Assembly: GCF_047314965.1 (NCBI RefSeq)
Contig: NZ_JBLBVK010000052.1
Location: 1-64,000, forward strand
Source: JAVJUV01 sp047314965
GTDB lineage: Bacteria; Pseudomonadota; Alphaproteobacteria; Rhodobacterales; Rhodobacteraceae
Length of the DNA: 64,000 nt
Direction of reading: 5' to 3'
Shown: positions 32,648-41,359 of the stretch, piece by piece
Numbering within the stretch: the first letter of the stretch is position 1
Layout of the letters: each line of letters opens with the position of its first letter
Translations under genes and position numbers: made by a program
Notes under the pieces: model-generated
Databases searched by the model: none
The model's input: only the letters and a program-made list of their open reading frames with translations
What the model was told of the DNA's origin: nothing

Positions 32648-33774
32648 AGCGGCGGAATATCTCCCTCGGCCCGGCCCGCATGGAACGCCGCCTCCCAGGC
32701 GTCGAACCTGCCAGCCGCAATCGCCTCCCGCATTCCCGCCATCAGGTCCTGGTAATACTGAAGATTGTGCCAGGTCAGCAGCATCCCCGAGATCATCTCT
32801 CCGGCCCGGAAGACATGGTGCAGATAGGCCCGCGAATACCCCCGGCACGCCGGACAGCCGCAGGCCTCGTCCAATGGCCTCGGATCGTCCGCATGACGCG
32901 CGTTCTTGATGTTCACCACCCCATGCCGGGTGAAGGCCTGCCCCGTCCGGCCAGACCGCGAGGGCAGCACGCAATCCATCATGTCGATCCCGCGCTTCAC
33001 CGCGCCCACGATGTCATCGGGTTTGCCGACCCCCATCAGGTAGCGCGGCTTGTCCTCGGGCAGGAACCCCGGCGCATAGTCCAGTACGCCGAACATCGCC
33101 TCCTGCCCCTCGCCCACGGCCAGCCCGCCGACGGCATAGCCATCGAATCCGATCTCCTTCAGCGCCGAGGCCGATTCCTCCCGCAACTCCCGCGTCACGC
33201 CACCCTGCATGATCCCGAACAGCGCATGGCCCGGCCGGTCCCCGAACGCCTCCTTCGACCGGACCGCCCAGCGCATGGACAACCGCATCGCGCGCGCCAC
33301 TTCCGCGTCATCGGCAGGCAGCGCCGGGCACTCGTCGAAACACATCACGATATCCGAGCCCAGCAGCCGCTGAATCTCCATCGACCGTTCCGGCGTCAGC
33401 AAGTGCTTGGAACCGTCGATATGCGACGAGAACCGCACCCCCTCCTCGGTGAGCTTCCGCAGACCCGCCAGGCTCATCACCTGGAACCCGCCCGAATCCG
33501 TCAGGATCGGCCGCTCCCAGTTCATGAAGCGGTGCAACCCGCCCAGCCGGTCGATCCGCTCGGCGGTCGGGCGGAGCATCAGGTGATAGGTGTTGCCGAG
33601 GAGTATGTCCGCTCCCGTCGCCCGCACGCTCTCGGGCAGCATCGCCTTCACCGTCCCCGCCGTGCCGACGGGCATGAAGGCCGGGGTCCGCACCTCGCCG
33701 CGCGGCGTGCGGATCACACCGGTGCGCGCGGCCCCGTCCACCGCACCCAGTTCGAATGAAAACCGTGTCGTCAT
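32644..33774 (-). CDS. tgt: Queuine tRNA-guanine transglycosylase
   Basis: 376 residues from the ATG at 33774. It exchanges guanine-34 for preQ1 in tRNAs with GUN anticodons, an early step of queuosine synthesis. Motifs: ILTDSGGFQVMSL (catalytic Asp), GIMQGGV, GGLAVGEGQEAM, YLMGVG, DCVLPSR and the zinc ligands CGCPACRGYSRAYLHH. The gene is monocistronic here and divergent from the SufT-like gene. Confidence 0.97.
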   Translation of the reverse strand: MTTRFSFELGAVDGAARTGVIRTPRGEVRTPAFMPVGTAGTVKAMLPESVRATGADILLGNTYHLMLRPTAERIDRLGGLHRFMNWERPILTDSGGFQVMSLAGLRKLTEEGVRFSSHIDGSKHLLTPERSMEIQRLLGSDIVMCFDECPALPADDAEVARAMRLSMRWAVRSKEAFGDRPGHALFGIMQGGVTRELREESASALKEIGFDGYAVGGLAVGEGQEAMFGVLDYAPGFLPEDKPRYLMGVGKPDDIVGAVKRGIDMMDCVLPSRSGRTGQAFTRHGVVNIKNARHADDPRPLDEACGCPACRGYSRAYLHHVFRAGEMISGMLLTWHNLQYYQDLMAGMREAIAAGRFDAWEAAFHAGRAEGDIPPL

Positions 33775-33815
33775 GCCACGGCTCTTAATCCCTCGGCGCA
33801 AAAGGCACAAACCCC

Positions 33816-33895
33816 CTTCTTCCTGGGGCAAATACGGCAGGGGGGCGTGAGGGGACAGCGTCCCCCCACCCGGTCGGCGCGAAAAGCGCGGCGAA
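33816..33895 (+). repeat. Dispersed intergenic repeat, copy B
   Basis: CTTCTTCCTGGGGCAAATACGGC is followed by a G-rich stretch, a hairpin GGGGACAGCGTCCCC, and a second hairpin around GCGCGAAAAGCGC. It aligns well beyond the core with copy C at 54488-54572 (minus strand) and within the core with copy A. It lies between divergent tgt and the SufT-like gene. Confidence 0.6.
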
Positions 33896-33957
33896 ACCCC
33901 GCTTTACCTGCCCCCGGGCAATCCTTATATAATCAGTCAACAAATACGGATGACCCG

Positions 33958-34323
33958 ATGACAGCCGAACCGTCAAACACGCTCGAAGGCACGCCCCTGA
34001 TCAAGCCGTCCTCCACGGACCACCCACTCTACGACCAGGTCGTCGAGGCCTGCCGCAGCGTCTATGACCCCGAGATTCCGGTGAACATCTTCGACCTCGG
34101 CCTCGTCTACACGGTCGACATCACCGAGGACGGGGCGGTCACGATCATCATGACGCTGACCGCTCCGGGCTGCCCTGTGGCCGGCGAGATGCCCGGCTGG
34201 GTCGCCGAGGCGGTCGAACCCCTGCCGGGCGTGAAACAGGTGGATGTCGAACTGACCTGGGATCCCCCCTGGGGCATGGACATGATGTCCGACGAGGCGC
34301 GCCTCGAACTCGGCTTCATGTAA
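33958..34323 (+). CDS. SufT-type DUF59/MIP18 iron-sulfur maturation protein
   Basis: 121 residues from the ATG at 33958 (overlapping GATGACCCGATG). The MIP18/DUF59 fold shows YDPEIPVNIFDLGLVYTVDI and TAPGCPVAGEMPGWVAEAV (conserved Cys), then VELTWDPPWGMDMMSDEARLELG. These proteins assist iron-sulfur cluster delivery; PaaD is a relative in phenylacetate degradation. It stands alone, near the A-type carrier at 36313. Symbol left empty because the closest subfamily cannot be fixed. Confidence 0.85.
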   Translation: MTAEPSNTLEGTPLIKPSSTDHPLYDQVVEACRSVYDPEIPVNIFDLGLVYTVDITEDGAVTIIMTLTAPGCPVAGEMPGWVAEAVEPLPGVKQVDVELTWDPPWGMDMMSDEARLELGFM

Positions 34324-34338
34324 GGCGCCACAGGCGCC

Positions 34339-36030
34339 TTACTGGGTCAGTCTCAGCTTCGTGAGGTTGACGGCGATCGCTTCGAAGGCGGTCGCGATAT
34401 CCAGACCATCCACGTCGAAATAGCGGCTGGCATCTCCCGCGCAATCGCTCAGCAGGGTCTCGCTCGACGAGGGGGCCTGGAAGGCGATCGTGTAGACCTC
34501 GATCCCGGAGGCACGTGCTTCGCCGCAGATGTTGCGCACGCGCGCGTCGGCCGTCTCGTAGCTTCCCGTATCGATCCGCGCGTTGGCATGCGCATTGTAA
34601 GCCGCCTGGTCCGGACGGAAATACATGTTGGGCACGTCCTCGGGGCGGAACCGCTCGTAGACTTCGTGGTAGTCCCACTGCACGGCATCGGCGGGAAGCG
34701 CACCCTCGGCAAGATAGGTGTCATCGTTGTTCGTCCCCGGCGATCCCGGAACATACCAACGGCGATTTGACGCTTCGTCCGGCATTTCGACGATGAAGCC
34801 GTTGAATTCATTGCCATTGGCCTGGGTTTCAGAATACCACACCCGGCTCGGACCCGACTTGAATGCGTCGGCAAGGTCGAGATGGTCGGTGTTCATGCCG
34901 TCGGTCATCAGCACGACGACCTTTTTCACGTCGGGATCGCCAAAGGCAAAGGGATGCCCGGCCATGTCGGAGGACAGCAGGTTGTCGTCCACCATGTCCT
35001 GCACGATGGGTGCGAAGCTGTTTTCAAGAAGGCCGACGCCCCAGTTCATGCCATAGTCGATCGAGGTCCAGCCACTGCCTTCGAGCGTGTCGATGAAGTC
35101 GTGAAGATCACGCTCGTCGTTCTGGTAAAGAAGCACCGTCTTGTACTCGTCCGAGCACCAGCTGGCCCGCGACGGGTATTGCGCATAGCGGGTCAGGTTG
35201 CGGCCGGACAGACCGGAAAACATCGCGCTGCCCTCGATCGCGCCGCCGGCAGCCAGGGCCGCAGTGCGGAAATCGTCATCGCGGAACCGTGCACAGCGGG
35301 TCGACGCGTTATGCGTGTTGTAGGTCGTGATCGCACCCGGGTGGAGGCGCGGGCTTTCAACCGTTGTCAGGGTATTGTCCCAGTTCAGACGGGCACGAAG
35401 CTCATCGTCGACATGAACCTGGTGGTTGTAGGGGACGACCGAAATGGCCACCCGTTCGGCGCCGAGACGATTGATCATCTCGGTGACAAAACCCTTGGCC
35501 GCCGGGCGCAGAGCTTCGATCTTGCCGTTGCTGCCCATTGAGCCGGACACGTCCAGCACCAGAACGACTTCGACCTTCTCCTGCCCCTCGGCCGCTTGTC
35601 CAGCGGCGACACCCGGAAGCGAGTTGATCCCCATGAGACCCATGAAAAGCGTGTCGAGCTGGAAATCCGCGCTTGCAGTCACCTTGCGGCTGTAGGCGCC
35701 CGTGATCTCCGGGTCGACGGTGACCATGGACGGATCGATTCCAGCCTTGGCGATATAGTCCAGCACCATCGCCTCCATTTCCGCTTCCGTTTCGGCCCCG
35801 CTCTCCAGGCTTCCTGCCGCCAGAACCGCGGTGTCCAGGGTATTCTGAAGCCGGACCCGTTCGTTTTCGTGACGCGCCATATCCACGGCAAGCCCGGTGA
35901 CCATCAGGATCAGGATGAACATGAACAGGCTGAAGATGGTCAGCGAACCGTCTTCAGTGCGCGCAAAGTCGCGACGCTGAACCGGCGATTTTTTTCCGAA
36001 GGCGGATGAGGCAAACAAGGTGGGGGCCAT
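34339..36030 (-). CDS. TadG-like protein with VWA domain
   Basis: 563 residues. An N-terminal TadE/TadG-like membrane anchor (TIFSLFMFILILMVTGLAVDMARHENERVRLQNTLDTAVLAA, about residues 31-72) is followed by a von Willebrand A domain with a MIDAS motif DVSGSM (160-165), Thr/Asp residues in VVVLMTDGMNTD, and Cys pairs in the loops. TadG proteins sit in the inner membrane and face the periplasm in Flp/Tad pilus assembly. Here it is a single gene with no other tad genes, so it may act elsewhere. It is convergent with the SufT-like gene. Confidence 0.8.
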   Translation of the reverse strand: MAPTLFASSAFGKKSPVQRRDFARTEDGSLTIFSLFMFILILMVTGLAVDMARHENERVRLQNTLDTAVLAAGSLESGAETEAEMEAMVLDYIAKAGIDPSMVTVDPEITGAYSRKVTASADFQLDTLFMGLMGINSLPGVAAGQAAEGQEKVEVVLVLDVSGSMGSNGKIEALRPAAKGFVTEMINRLGAERVAISVVPYNHQVHVDDELRARLNWDNTLTTVESPRLHPGAITTYNTHNASTRCARFRDDDFRTAALAAGGAIEGSAMFSGLSGRNLTRYAQYPSRASWCSDEYKTVLLYQNDERDLHDFIDTLEGSGWTSIDYGMNWGVGLLENSFAPIVQDMVDDNLLSSDMAGHPFAFGDPDVKKVVVLMTDGMNTDHLDLADAFKSGPSRVWYSETQANGNEFNGFIVEMPDEASNRRWYVPGSPGTNNDDTYLAEGALPADAVQWDYHEVYERFRPEDVPNMYFRPDQAAYNAHANARIDTGSYETADARVRNICGEARASGIEVYTIAFQAPSSSETLLSDCAGDASRYFDVDGLDIATAFEAIAVNLTKLRLTQ

Positions 36031-36312
36031 GACACTCGTACCGATTGATTACGTAAACTACCAAAGGTTGTACCACACACAGCCACATTCTCGCCCGATT
36101 TCGCCTTTTTCCCCATAGATTGGCGACGCCCCGAACCCAATCGGATAGATGGCTCGGAATTGGAAAGCGGACATGGACAATGGAAAGGAAAATGTGGCGC
36201 GGCTGCGGCCGCAATTGCGTCTCAATTTGATTCGGAGCACGGTGCTCACGGGCAAAATGCCCCCCTTGAGCGATGCGCTTTCAGGACCTATCTTTGGGGC
36301 AAAGGAGTTCCC

Positions 36313-36699
36313 ATGTTCGGCATACCCGGAAAACAGGCGGTCAGCATGACCCCGGCGGCAATTCGTCAGATCGCGAAGCTGATGGACAAGGAAGGCCACA
36401 TGGGCCTGCGCATCGGCATCAAGAAGGGCGGCTGCGCGGGAATGGAGTATACCATGGATTACGCCGACCAGATCGACCCCGCCGACGAGGTGGTCGAACA
36501 GGACGGCGCACGGGTGATGATCGCACCGATGGCGCAGATGTTCCTTTTCGGAACCGAGATCGACTACGAAACCTCGCTTCTGGAATCCGGTTTCAAGTTC
36601 CGCAATCCCAATGTGGTCGATGCCTGCGGCTGCGGTGAATCGATCAAGTTCAAGGATGTGGAGGAACTGGCCGCCGAGCGTTCGGAAGACCAGGGTTGA
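36313..36699 (+). CDS. A-type iron-sulfur carrier (IscA/SufA/HesB family)
   Basis: 128 residues from the ATG at 36313, preceded by AAAGGAG. The three ligand Cys are Cys41 (KKGGCAGMEY), Cys105 and Cys107 (DACGCGES), with the 64-residue spacing of IscA/SufA. It holds and passes [2Fe-2S] or [4Fe-4S] clusters to apoproteins. The rest of a suf operon is not in the window. One base separates its stop from the next gene. Confidence 0.93.
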   Translation: MFGIPGKQAVSMTPAAIRQIAKLMDKEGHMGLRIGIKKGGCAGMEYTMDYADQIDPADEVVEQDGARVMIAPMAQMFLFGTEIDYETSLLESGFKFRNPNVVDACGCGESIKFKDVEELAAERSEDQG

Positions 36700-36700
36700 G

Positions 36701-36997
36701 ATGACCGGCGCTTTGATGGCGCTGGCGACGATTGTTCTCCTGATCTTGATGTCGGTCCGCGCAGACCGCGCTTTCGCGCACCGCGAGACCCTGCCCCTCT
36801 CCTTCGGCCCTTCCGGCGCGGGCGTCCGCGCACCGCGGCGCATGGCACTCGGCATGGCGCCGTTTCTCGCCCTCCTGATCCTGCCCGCCCTGATGCTCTT
36901 CGCTCCCCAGCCGGCCGAACCGCGCGTCGCTCTCGTCGGTATCGCCTTTCTCGCCGCGCACGCCTGGCACATCCGCATGTGCCGGCGCACCGAATGA
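36701..36997 (+). CDS. Small membrane protein, hypothetical
   Basis: 98 residues with two or three hydrophobic segments (ALMALATIVLLILMSV, GMAPFLALLILPALMLF, RVALVGIAFLAAHAW) and a basic linker and tail. It starts one base after the A-type carrier stop and is presumably co-transcribed. No function known to me. Confidence 0.65.
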   Translation: MTGALMALATIVLLILMSVRADRAFAHRETLPLSFGPSGAGVRAPRRMALGMAPFLALLILPALMLFAPQPAEPRVALVGIAFLAAHAWHIRMCRRTE

Positions 36998-37093
36998 TGG
37001 TCGACCAGTCCTTGCACCCGACGACCCCGCATTCCCCTTGACCTCGGGCGAAACCCCGGCATGTTCGGCGCGGACCGCAGACAGGAGAGAGAC

Positions 37094-37837
37094 ATGCGCA
37101 AACTGGCCGCCGGAAACTGGAAGATGAACGGCGTGGAAAACAGCCTCGCCGAGATCGACGCCCTGATCGCCGCCCATCCCGCGCCCGGCTGCGATGTGCT
37201 GATCTGCCCGCCGGCCACGCTCCTGTCCCGCCTCTCCGACCGCGCGAGCGGCAGCGCCATCGCCACCGGCGGACAGGACTGCCACCAGAATGCATCGGGC
37301 GCGCATACCGGCGACATCTCCGCAGGCATGATCGCCGACGCCGGCGGCAGCCATGTCATTCTCGGCCACTCCGAGCGCCGCGCCGACCACGGCGAAAGCG
37401 ACGCGCTGGTCAACGCCAAGTCCCTGGCCGCGTGGACGGCAGGTCTGACCGCGGTCATCTGCGTCGGCGAAACGCTCGCCGAGCGCGAAGCCGGCCAGAC
37501 GATCGCGATCGTCGGCGGCCAGCTGGCCGGTTCCGTCCCCGACGGCGCAACCTCGGCCAACACGGTCATCGCCTACGAACCTGTCTGGGCCATCGGCACC
37601 GGCAAGGTGCCCACGCTCGAAGAAATCGGTGCAGTCCACGACGACATCCGCGCCCGCCTCACGGCACGCTTCGGCGAGGACGCCAATGGCATCCGCATCC
37701 TCTACGGCGGCTCGGTAAAGCCCTCGAACGCCGCCGAGATCTTCGCGGTCCCGAACGTCGACGGCGCGCTCGTGGGCGGCGCATCTCTGAAGGCGGCGGA
37801 TTTCGGCGGGATCATCGCGGCCCTCGAACAGGCCTAG
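37094..37837 (+). CDS. tpiA: Triosephosphate isomerase
   Basis: 247 residues from the ATG at 37094 (RBS AGGAGA). TIM-barrel catalytic residues: Lys10 in GNWKMNG, His92 in LGHSERR, Glu162 in AYEPVWAIGTG; the phosphate loop GGSVKPSNA is present. It interconverts dihydroxyacetone phosphate and glyceraldehyde 3-phosphate in the cytoplasm. It would also feed the DHAP made by the aldolase at 10456 into central metabolism. It overlaps the convergent hydrolase gene by 4 bp. Confidence 0.98.
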   Translation: MRKLAAGNWKMNGVENSLAEIDALIAAHPAPGCDVLICPPATLLSRLSDRASGSAIATGGQDCHQNASGAHTGDISAGMIADAGGSHVILGHSERRADHGESDALVNAKSLAAWTAGLTAVICVGETLAEREAGQTIAIVGGQLAGSVPDGATSANTVIAYEPVWAIGTGKVPTLEEIGAVHDDIRARLTARFGEDANGIRILYGGSVKPSNAAEIFAVPNVDGALVGGASLKAADFGGIIAALEQA

Positions 37838-38601
37838 GACGGCGCGTCTTCCCAGACAAGCCGGTCACGGATGGCCTTGGCCACCAACTCGGGATGCGTG
37901 ATCGGCACCATGTGACCCGCTTCCGGCACCGTCATCCACTCGGCATCCTTCATCCGGTCGCCAAGCTCGCTGATGATATCCGCCATCACCGGATGCGAAT
38001 TGCCGCCGTCGACGAATGTCACGGGAATCTCCAGCGACTCCAGACGGCCCGGCCGCAGAACTCCGCTCACATCGTCTTTCAGAAGCGGGTTCTGCGCCGG
38101 AATCGTCTCGATCCGGTCCAGCACATAGCTTTTCTGCTCCGCCGTCATATGACCCCAGTCGACACCGCCGCCCCAGACCGCCATGAATTCCTTGGCGGCC
38201 GTCGCGAACTGGGACGCCTTCATCTTCTTCTCGAACGGCTCCAGATCGCGCATCGCCTTGTCATAGCCCCAGCGTCCCTTCGCGGCGGCGAAGAAGACCG
38301 GCTCGATCAGCACCAGCGATGAGACGCGATACGGCCGATCGACGGCAAGCCTAAGCGCCAGAACGGCCCCGTAGGAGTGCCCGATCAGTGGCAACGGTTC
38401 CGAGGGCAGCTCCGACAGCGCGATTTCCAGCGCCTGTTCGGTGAAATCCCGCGACCGGTCCCAATCCTCCGCCAGTCCGTGGCTCGGAAGTTCGATATTG
38501 TGAACTGTAAACCCGCCGCCCAGCGCGTTCAGCAGACCACGCCAGTTCCCGGCCTTGCCGAGTCCGCAATGGATTAGTCCGATGGGCTTCTTCGGAGCCA
38601 T
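37834..38601 (-). CDS. Alpha/beta hydrolase
   Basis: 255 residues. Lipase-type fold with GLIHCGLGKAGNW near the N-terminus, nucleophile elbow GHSYGA, an acid in TFVDGGNSHP and a final His in PEAGHMVPITHP. The family covers esterases and C-C hydrolases; substrate unknown. Stop-to-stop overlap of 4 bp with tpiA, and 3 bp after the disulfide-isomerase-like gene, so it is the second gene of a two-gene operon. Confidence 0.8.
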   Translation of the reverse strand: MAPKKPIGLIHCGLGKAGNWRGLLNALGGGFTVHNIELPSHGLAEDWDRSRDFTEQALEIALSELPSEPLPLIGHSYGAVLALRLAVDRPYRVSSLVLIEPVFFAAAKGRWGYDKAMRDLEPFEKKMKASQFATAAKEFMAVWGGGVDWGHMTAEQKSYVLDRIETIPAQNPLLKDDVSGVLRPGRLESLEIPVTFVDGGNSHPVMADIISELGDRMKDAEWMTVPEAGHMVPITHPELVAKAIRDRLVWEDAPS

Positions 38602-38604
38602 GAC

Positions 38605-39204
38605 TCAGAGCTCTCCTCCCAGATGCCGGTCCAACTGCGTCAACCGATCCTGCCCCCAGAACCTCGCACCGTCATCCGTGATGAAGAAGGGAACGCCAAA
38701 GACACCCGCCGATACGGCATCCTCCAGGTTCTGTTCATAAACCATCGCGCCCGCCAGCAAGCCGCTGTCCGCCAGCGACGGATCGAACCCGGCCGCCTCC
38801 AGACATCCCTTGATGACCGCGTCATCCGCGACGTCCTTCTCCTCGGCCCAGCACGCGCGCGTGATCCCGGCGACCAGCGCGCCAAGATCACCGCCGCCCG
38901 CCTTCTGCGCGGCGATCAGAGCATACGAGGACGGGGCGGGATTGGTCGGAAAATGCGCGGGCTTCACATTGACGGGCATGCCAAGCTCTTTCGCGCACCG
39001 CCCGATCTCGATCAGGCGGTACTCCTGCCGCGACGGATGCCGCTGACCGGGAGGCACACCTCCGGTACGCGCGAAGAGCGCCATGATGTCGAGCGGCTTG
39101 TAGGAAATGGTCGCGCCGTGTTTGGCTGCGATCTCCGTCGGGCGAGTGCCTGCCAGGTAGCAATTCGGCGAAATCGTCGCCAGATAATAGTCGATATGGG
39201 GCAT
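38605..39204 (-). CDS. DsbA/GST-kappa-like 2-hydroxychromene-2-carboxylate isomerase
   Basis: 199 residues. The N-terminus YYLATISPNCYLAGTRPTEIAAKHGATISYKPLDIMALF matches the HCCA isomerase / GST-kappa thioredoxin fold, with GGVPPGQRHPSRQEYRLIEIGR and the C-terminal GVFGVPFFITDDGARFWGQDRL. Characterised members use glutathione in naphthalene degradation. With no aromatic-degradation genes nearby it is probably a general glutathione-dependent isomerase or oxidoreductase. It is co-transcribed with the hydrolase. Confidence 0.8.
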   Translation of the reverse strand: MPHIDYYLATISPNCYLAGTRPTEIAAKHGATISYKPLDIMALFARTGGVPPGQRHPSRQEYRLIEIGRCAKELGMPVNVKPAHFPTNPAPSSYALIAAQKAGGGDLGALVAGITRACWAEEKDVADDAVIKGCLEAAGFDPSLADSGLLAGAMVYEQNLEDAVSAGVFGVPFFITDDGARFWGQDRLTQLDRHLGGEL

Positions 39205-39315
39205 TTGGCCTCGCCGCTCAAAACTCTTGTTTGCCTGACCCTATGCGCGTGCTAGGCGGTGTCAACGTTACGATTCTGTGACACTCCGCGGAACGAATAC
39301 AGGACGCTGCTGCCA

Positions 39316-40338
39316 ATGCCCAATATTCAGGAACCGAAGATCATCTCGGGGAACGCCAACCGTGCGCTCGCAAAGGCCGTCACACGACGGCTCTCGATGC
39401 ACAGGGGCATGAACGTCGGGCTTGTCGATGCCCGCGTCGAGCGCTTCAACGACGGCGAGATCTTCGTCGAAGTCTTCGAGAACGTCCGCGGCGAGGACAT
39501 GTTCATCCTGCAGTCGACGTCGAACCCGGCGAACGACAACCTGATGGAGCTTCTGATCATGGCCGACGCGCTGCGGCGCTCCTCGGCTCAGCGCATCACG
39601 GCCGTCATCCCCTACTTCGGCTATGCCCGCCAGGACCGCCGGACCAAGGCCCGCACCCCGATCTCCGCCAAGCTGGTGGCCAACATGATGGTCTCGGCCG
39701 GTATCGAGCGGGTCCTGACGATGGACCTGCACGCCGCCCAGATCCAGGGCTTCTTCGACATCCCCGTCGACAACCTCTATGCCTCGCCGGTGTTCGCGCT
39801 GGACATCAGGCACGCCTTCCGCGGCAAACTCGACCAGGTCACCGTGGTCTCGCCCGACGTCGGCGGCGTGGCACGCGCCCGTGAATTGGCCAAGCGCATC
39901 GACGCGCCCCTCTCCATCGTCGACAAGCGGCGCGAGAAGCCGGGCGAGATCGCCGAGATGACCGTGATCGGCAACGTAAAGGACCGGGTCTGCGTGATCG
40001 TCGACGACATCGTCGACACAGCCGGCACGCTCTGCAAGGCGGCGGAAGTCCTGATGGAAGCGGGTGCGAAGGAAGTTCACGCCTACATTTCGCACGGCGT
40101 GCTCTCGGGCCCGGCGATCGAACGCGTATCCAAATCTGTGATGAAGAACCTTGTCATCACCGACTCGATCGAACCGACGAAGGAAACGCTGTCCACCAAG
40201 AACATCAGGATCGTTCCCATGGCGCCCATGTTCGCCCAGGCCATCCTGAACATCTGGCACGGCACCTCGGTCTCGTCGCTCTTCGATCACGAGACGCTGG
40301 AGCCGATCTACGACGGCACTTACTCCATCGCCTCCTGA
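39316..40338 (+). CDS. prs: Ribose-phosphate pyrophosphokinase
   Basis: 340 residues from the ATG at 39316. It makes phosphoribosyl pyrophosphate for purine, pyrimidine, histidine and NAD synthesis. Conserved: IISGNANRALAKAV, the ATP loop YFGYARQDRRTKARTPISAKLVANM, HAAQIQGFFDIPVDNL and the PRPP-binding CVIVDDIVDTAGTLCKAAEVL. Length is slightly more than the usual 315 because of an N-terminal extension and short inserts. It is followed by the hairpin at 40345-40377. Confidence 0.97.
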   Translation: MPNIQEPKIISGNANRALAKAVTRRLSMHRGMNVGLVDARVERFNDGEIFVEVFENVRGEDMFILQSTSNPANDNLMELLIMADALRRSSAQRITAVIPYFGYARQDRRTKARTPISAKLVANMMVSAGIERVLTMDLHAAQIQGFFDIPVDNLYASPVFALDIRHAFRGKLDQVTVVSPDVGGVARARELAKRIDAPLSIVDKRREKPGEIAEMTVIGNVKDRVCVIVDDIVDTAGTLCKAAEVLMEAGAKEVHAYISHGVLSGPAIERVSKSVMKNLVITDSIEPTKETLSTKNIRIVPMAPMFAQAILNIWHGTSVSSLFDHETLEPIYDGTYSIAS

Positions 40339-40344
40339 ATCACC

Positions 40345-40377
40345 GGCGCGTTGACCCGCATGCAAGGTCGACGCGCC
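40345..40377 (+). terminator. Hairpin terminator after prs
   Basis: A 12-bp stem GGCGCGTTGACC / GGTCGACGCGCC, with one G-U pair and a nine-base loop, lies 6 bp after the prs stop, followed by a weak T tract. Confidence 0.6.
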
Positions 40378-40573
40378 TGCCTTCTCAAACTTTCACAGAG
40401 CCCCTTGGTGCAACGAAGCCGCCCGCCCGCCGCGCCGATGTCTTGCTGATTCCTGAAGCCAGCGCACGGGCGTGCCATACAGTTTGCCATACACAATGCC
40501 GACGCAATGCCGACGGCTTGCAGACGCCCTATGACAGGAATGTTTACAAAGCGTTAGCGCTGACCGATCGGCC

Positions 40574-40693
40574 TCACGTCATGCCGGCCAGGATGGCCAG
40601 CATCAGCCCGATGGTCGCCACAAGCGCAAGCACATAGTCGCCCGGCACCGCGTCTTCGGTACCGAAAAGAAATGCCCAGAATCGTTTCGGCAT
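40574..40693 (-). CDS. Very small membrane protein, hypothetical
   Basis: 39 residues from the ATG at 40693 (MPKRFWAFLFGTEDAVPGDYVLALVATIGLMLAILAGMT): a short basic/aromatic start, an acidic turn and one membrane helix. The layout is reminiscent of small Flp-pilin-like proteins but is too short to assign. A longer frame upstream reads as non-coding. Weak support. Confidence 0.3.
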   Translation of the reverse strand: MPKRFWAFLFGTEDAVPGDYVLALVATIGLMLAILAGMT

Positions 40694-40877
40694 TCTAACA
40701 GCCCCCCAGCCATTGAACACGGATCGCATCATAGGACGAACCCTTTCCAGCACCAGAGAAAATACAGAAACAAAGCGTTCCTTGCATGTATTCCACGCCT
40801 GATTTTCTGCAGTTGCAAAGTAATTTAATTTCGTATAACTATTTTTGAAAGTTCTAAAGTTGCGGAAGGAATCTCCG

Positions 40878-41321
40878 ATGCTCGACAATCAGCCGCGTGG
40901 CACCATCGTCATCGAGGACCTCGAAATCGGCATGGTGCGCAGCCTGACCAAAGAGGTCACCGACCTCGATATCGAGCTGTTTGCACAGGTTTCGACCGAC
41001 CGTAACCCGGTGCATCTTGATGATGCCTATGCAATGGACACCATATTCGGCGGGCGCATCGCCCACGGCATGCTGACCGCCGGCCTCGTCTCCGCAGTGA
41101 TCGGCGAACAGCTTCCGGGCCACGGCACTGTCTACCTTGGCCAGAACCTCCGGTTTCTCGCTCCGGTGCGTCCCGGCGACGTCGTCACCGCCGAGGTCGA
41201 GGTGCTGGAAATCGACTACTCCCGCCGCCGCGTGAAACTCGACACACGCTGCCTCGTGGACGGCAAGGCGGTGCTCAAGGGCGAAGCAACGGTGCTGGCG
41301 CCTTCCGGGAAATTCGACTGA
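40878..41321 (+). CDS. MaoC-like (R)-specific enoyl-CoA hydratase
   Basis: 147 residues from the ATG at 40878 (GGAAGGA upstream). Single hot-dog fold with the MaoC/PhaJ catalytic pattern FAQVSTDRNPVHLDDAYA ... GGRIAHGMLTAG (Asp and His). It hydrates trans-2-enoyl-CoA to (R)-3-hydroxyacyl-CoA, commonly linking fatty acid breakdown to polyhydroxyalkanoate synthesis. It lies upstream of ribF with 38 bp between, so it may share a transcript with it. Confidence 0.88.
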   Translation: MLDNQPRGTIVIEDLEIGMVRSLTKEVTDLDIELFAQVSTDRNPVHLDDAYAMDTIFGGRIAHGMLTAGLVSAVIGEQLPGHGTVYLGQNLRFLAPVRPGDVVTAEVEVLEIDYSRRRVKLDTRCLVDGKAVLKGEATVLAPSGKFD

Positions 41322-41359
41322 CCCTTGCCCCCGCGCGCGGGCCGCGCTAACCGCTGCCC

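Noticed and set aside
36058..37569. Long minus-strand frame of 503 residues across the A-type carrier, small membrane protein and tpiA genes
   Set aside because: Antisense to several clear genes and typical of high-GC shadow frames; its residues are Arg/Ala-rich and match no family.
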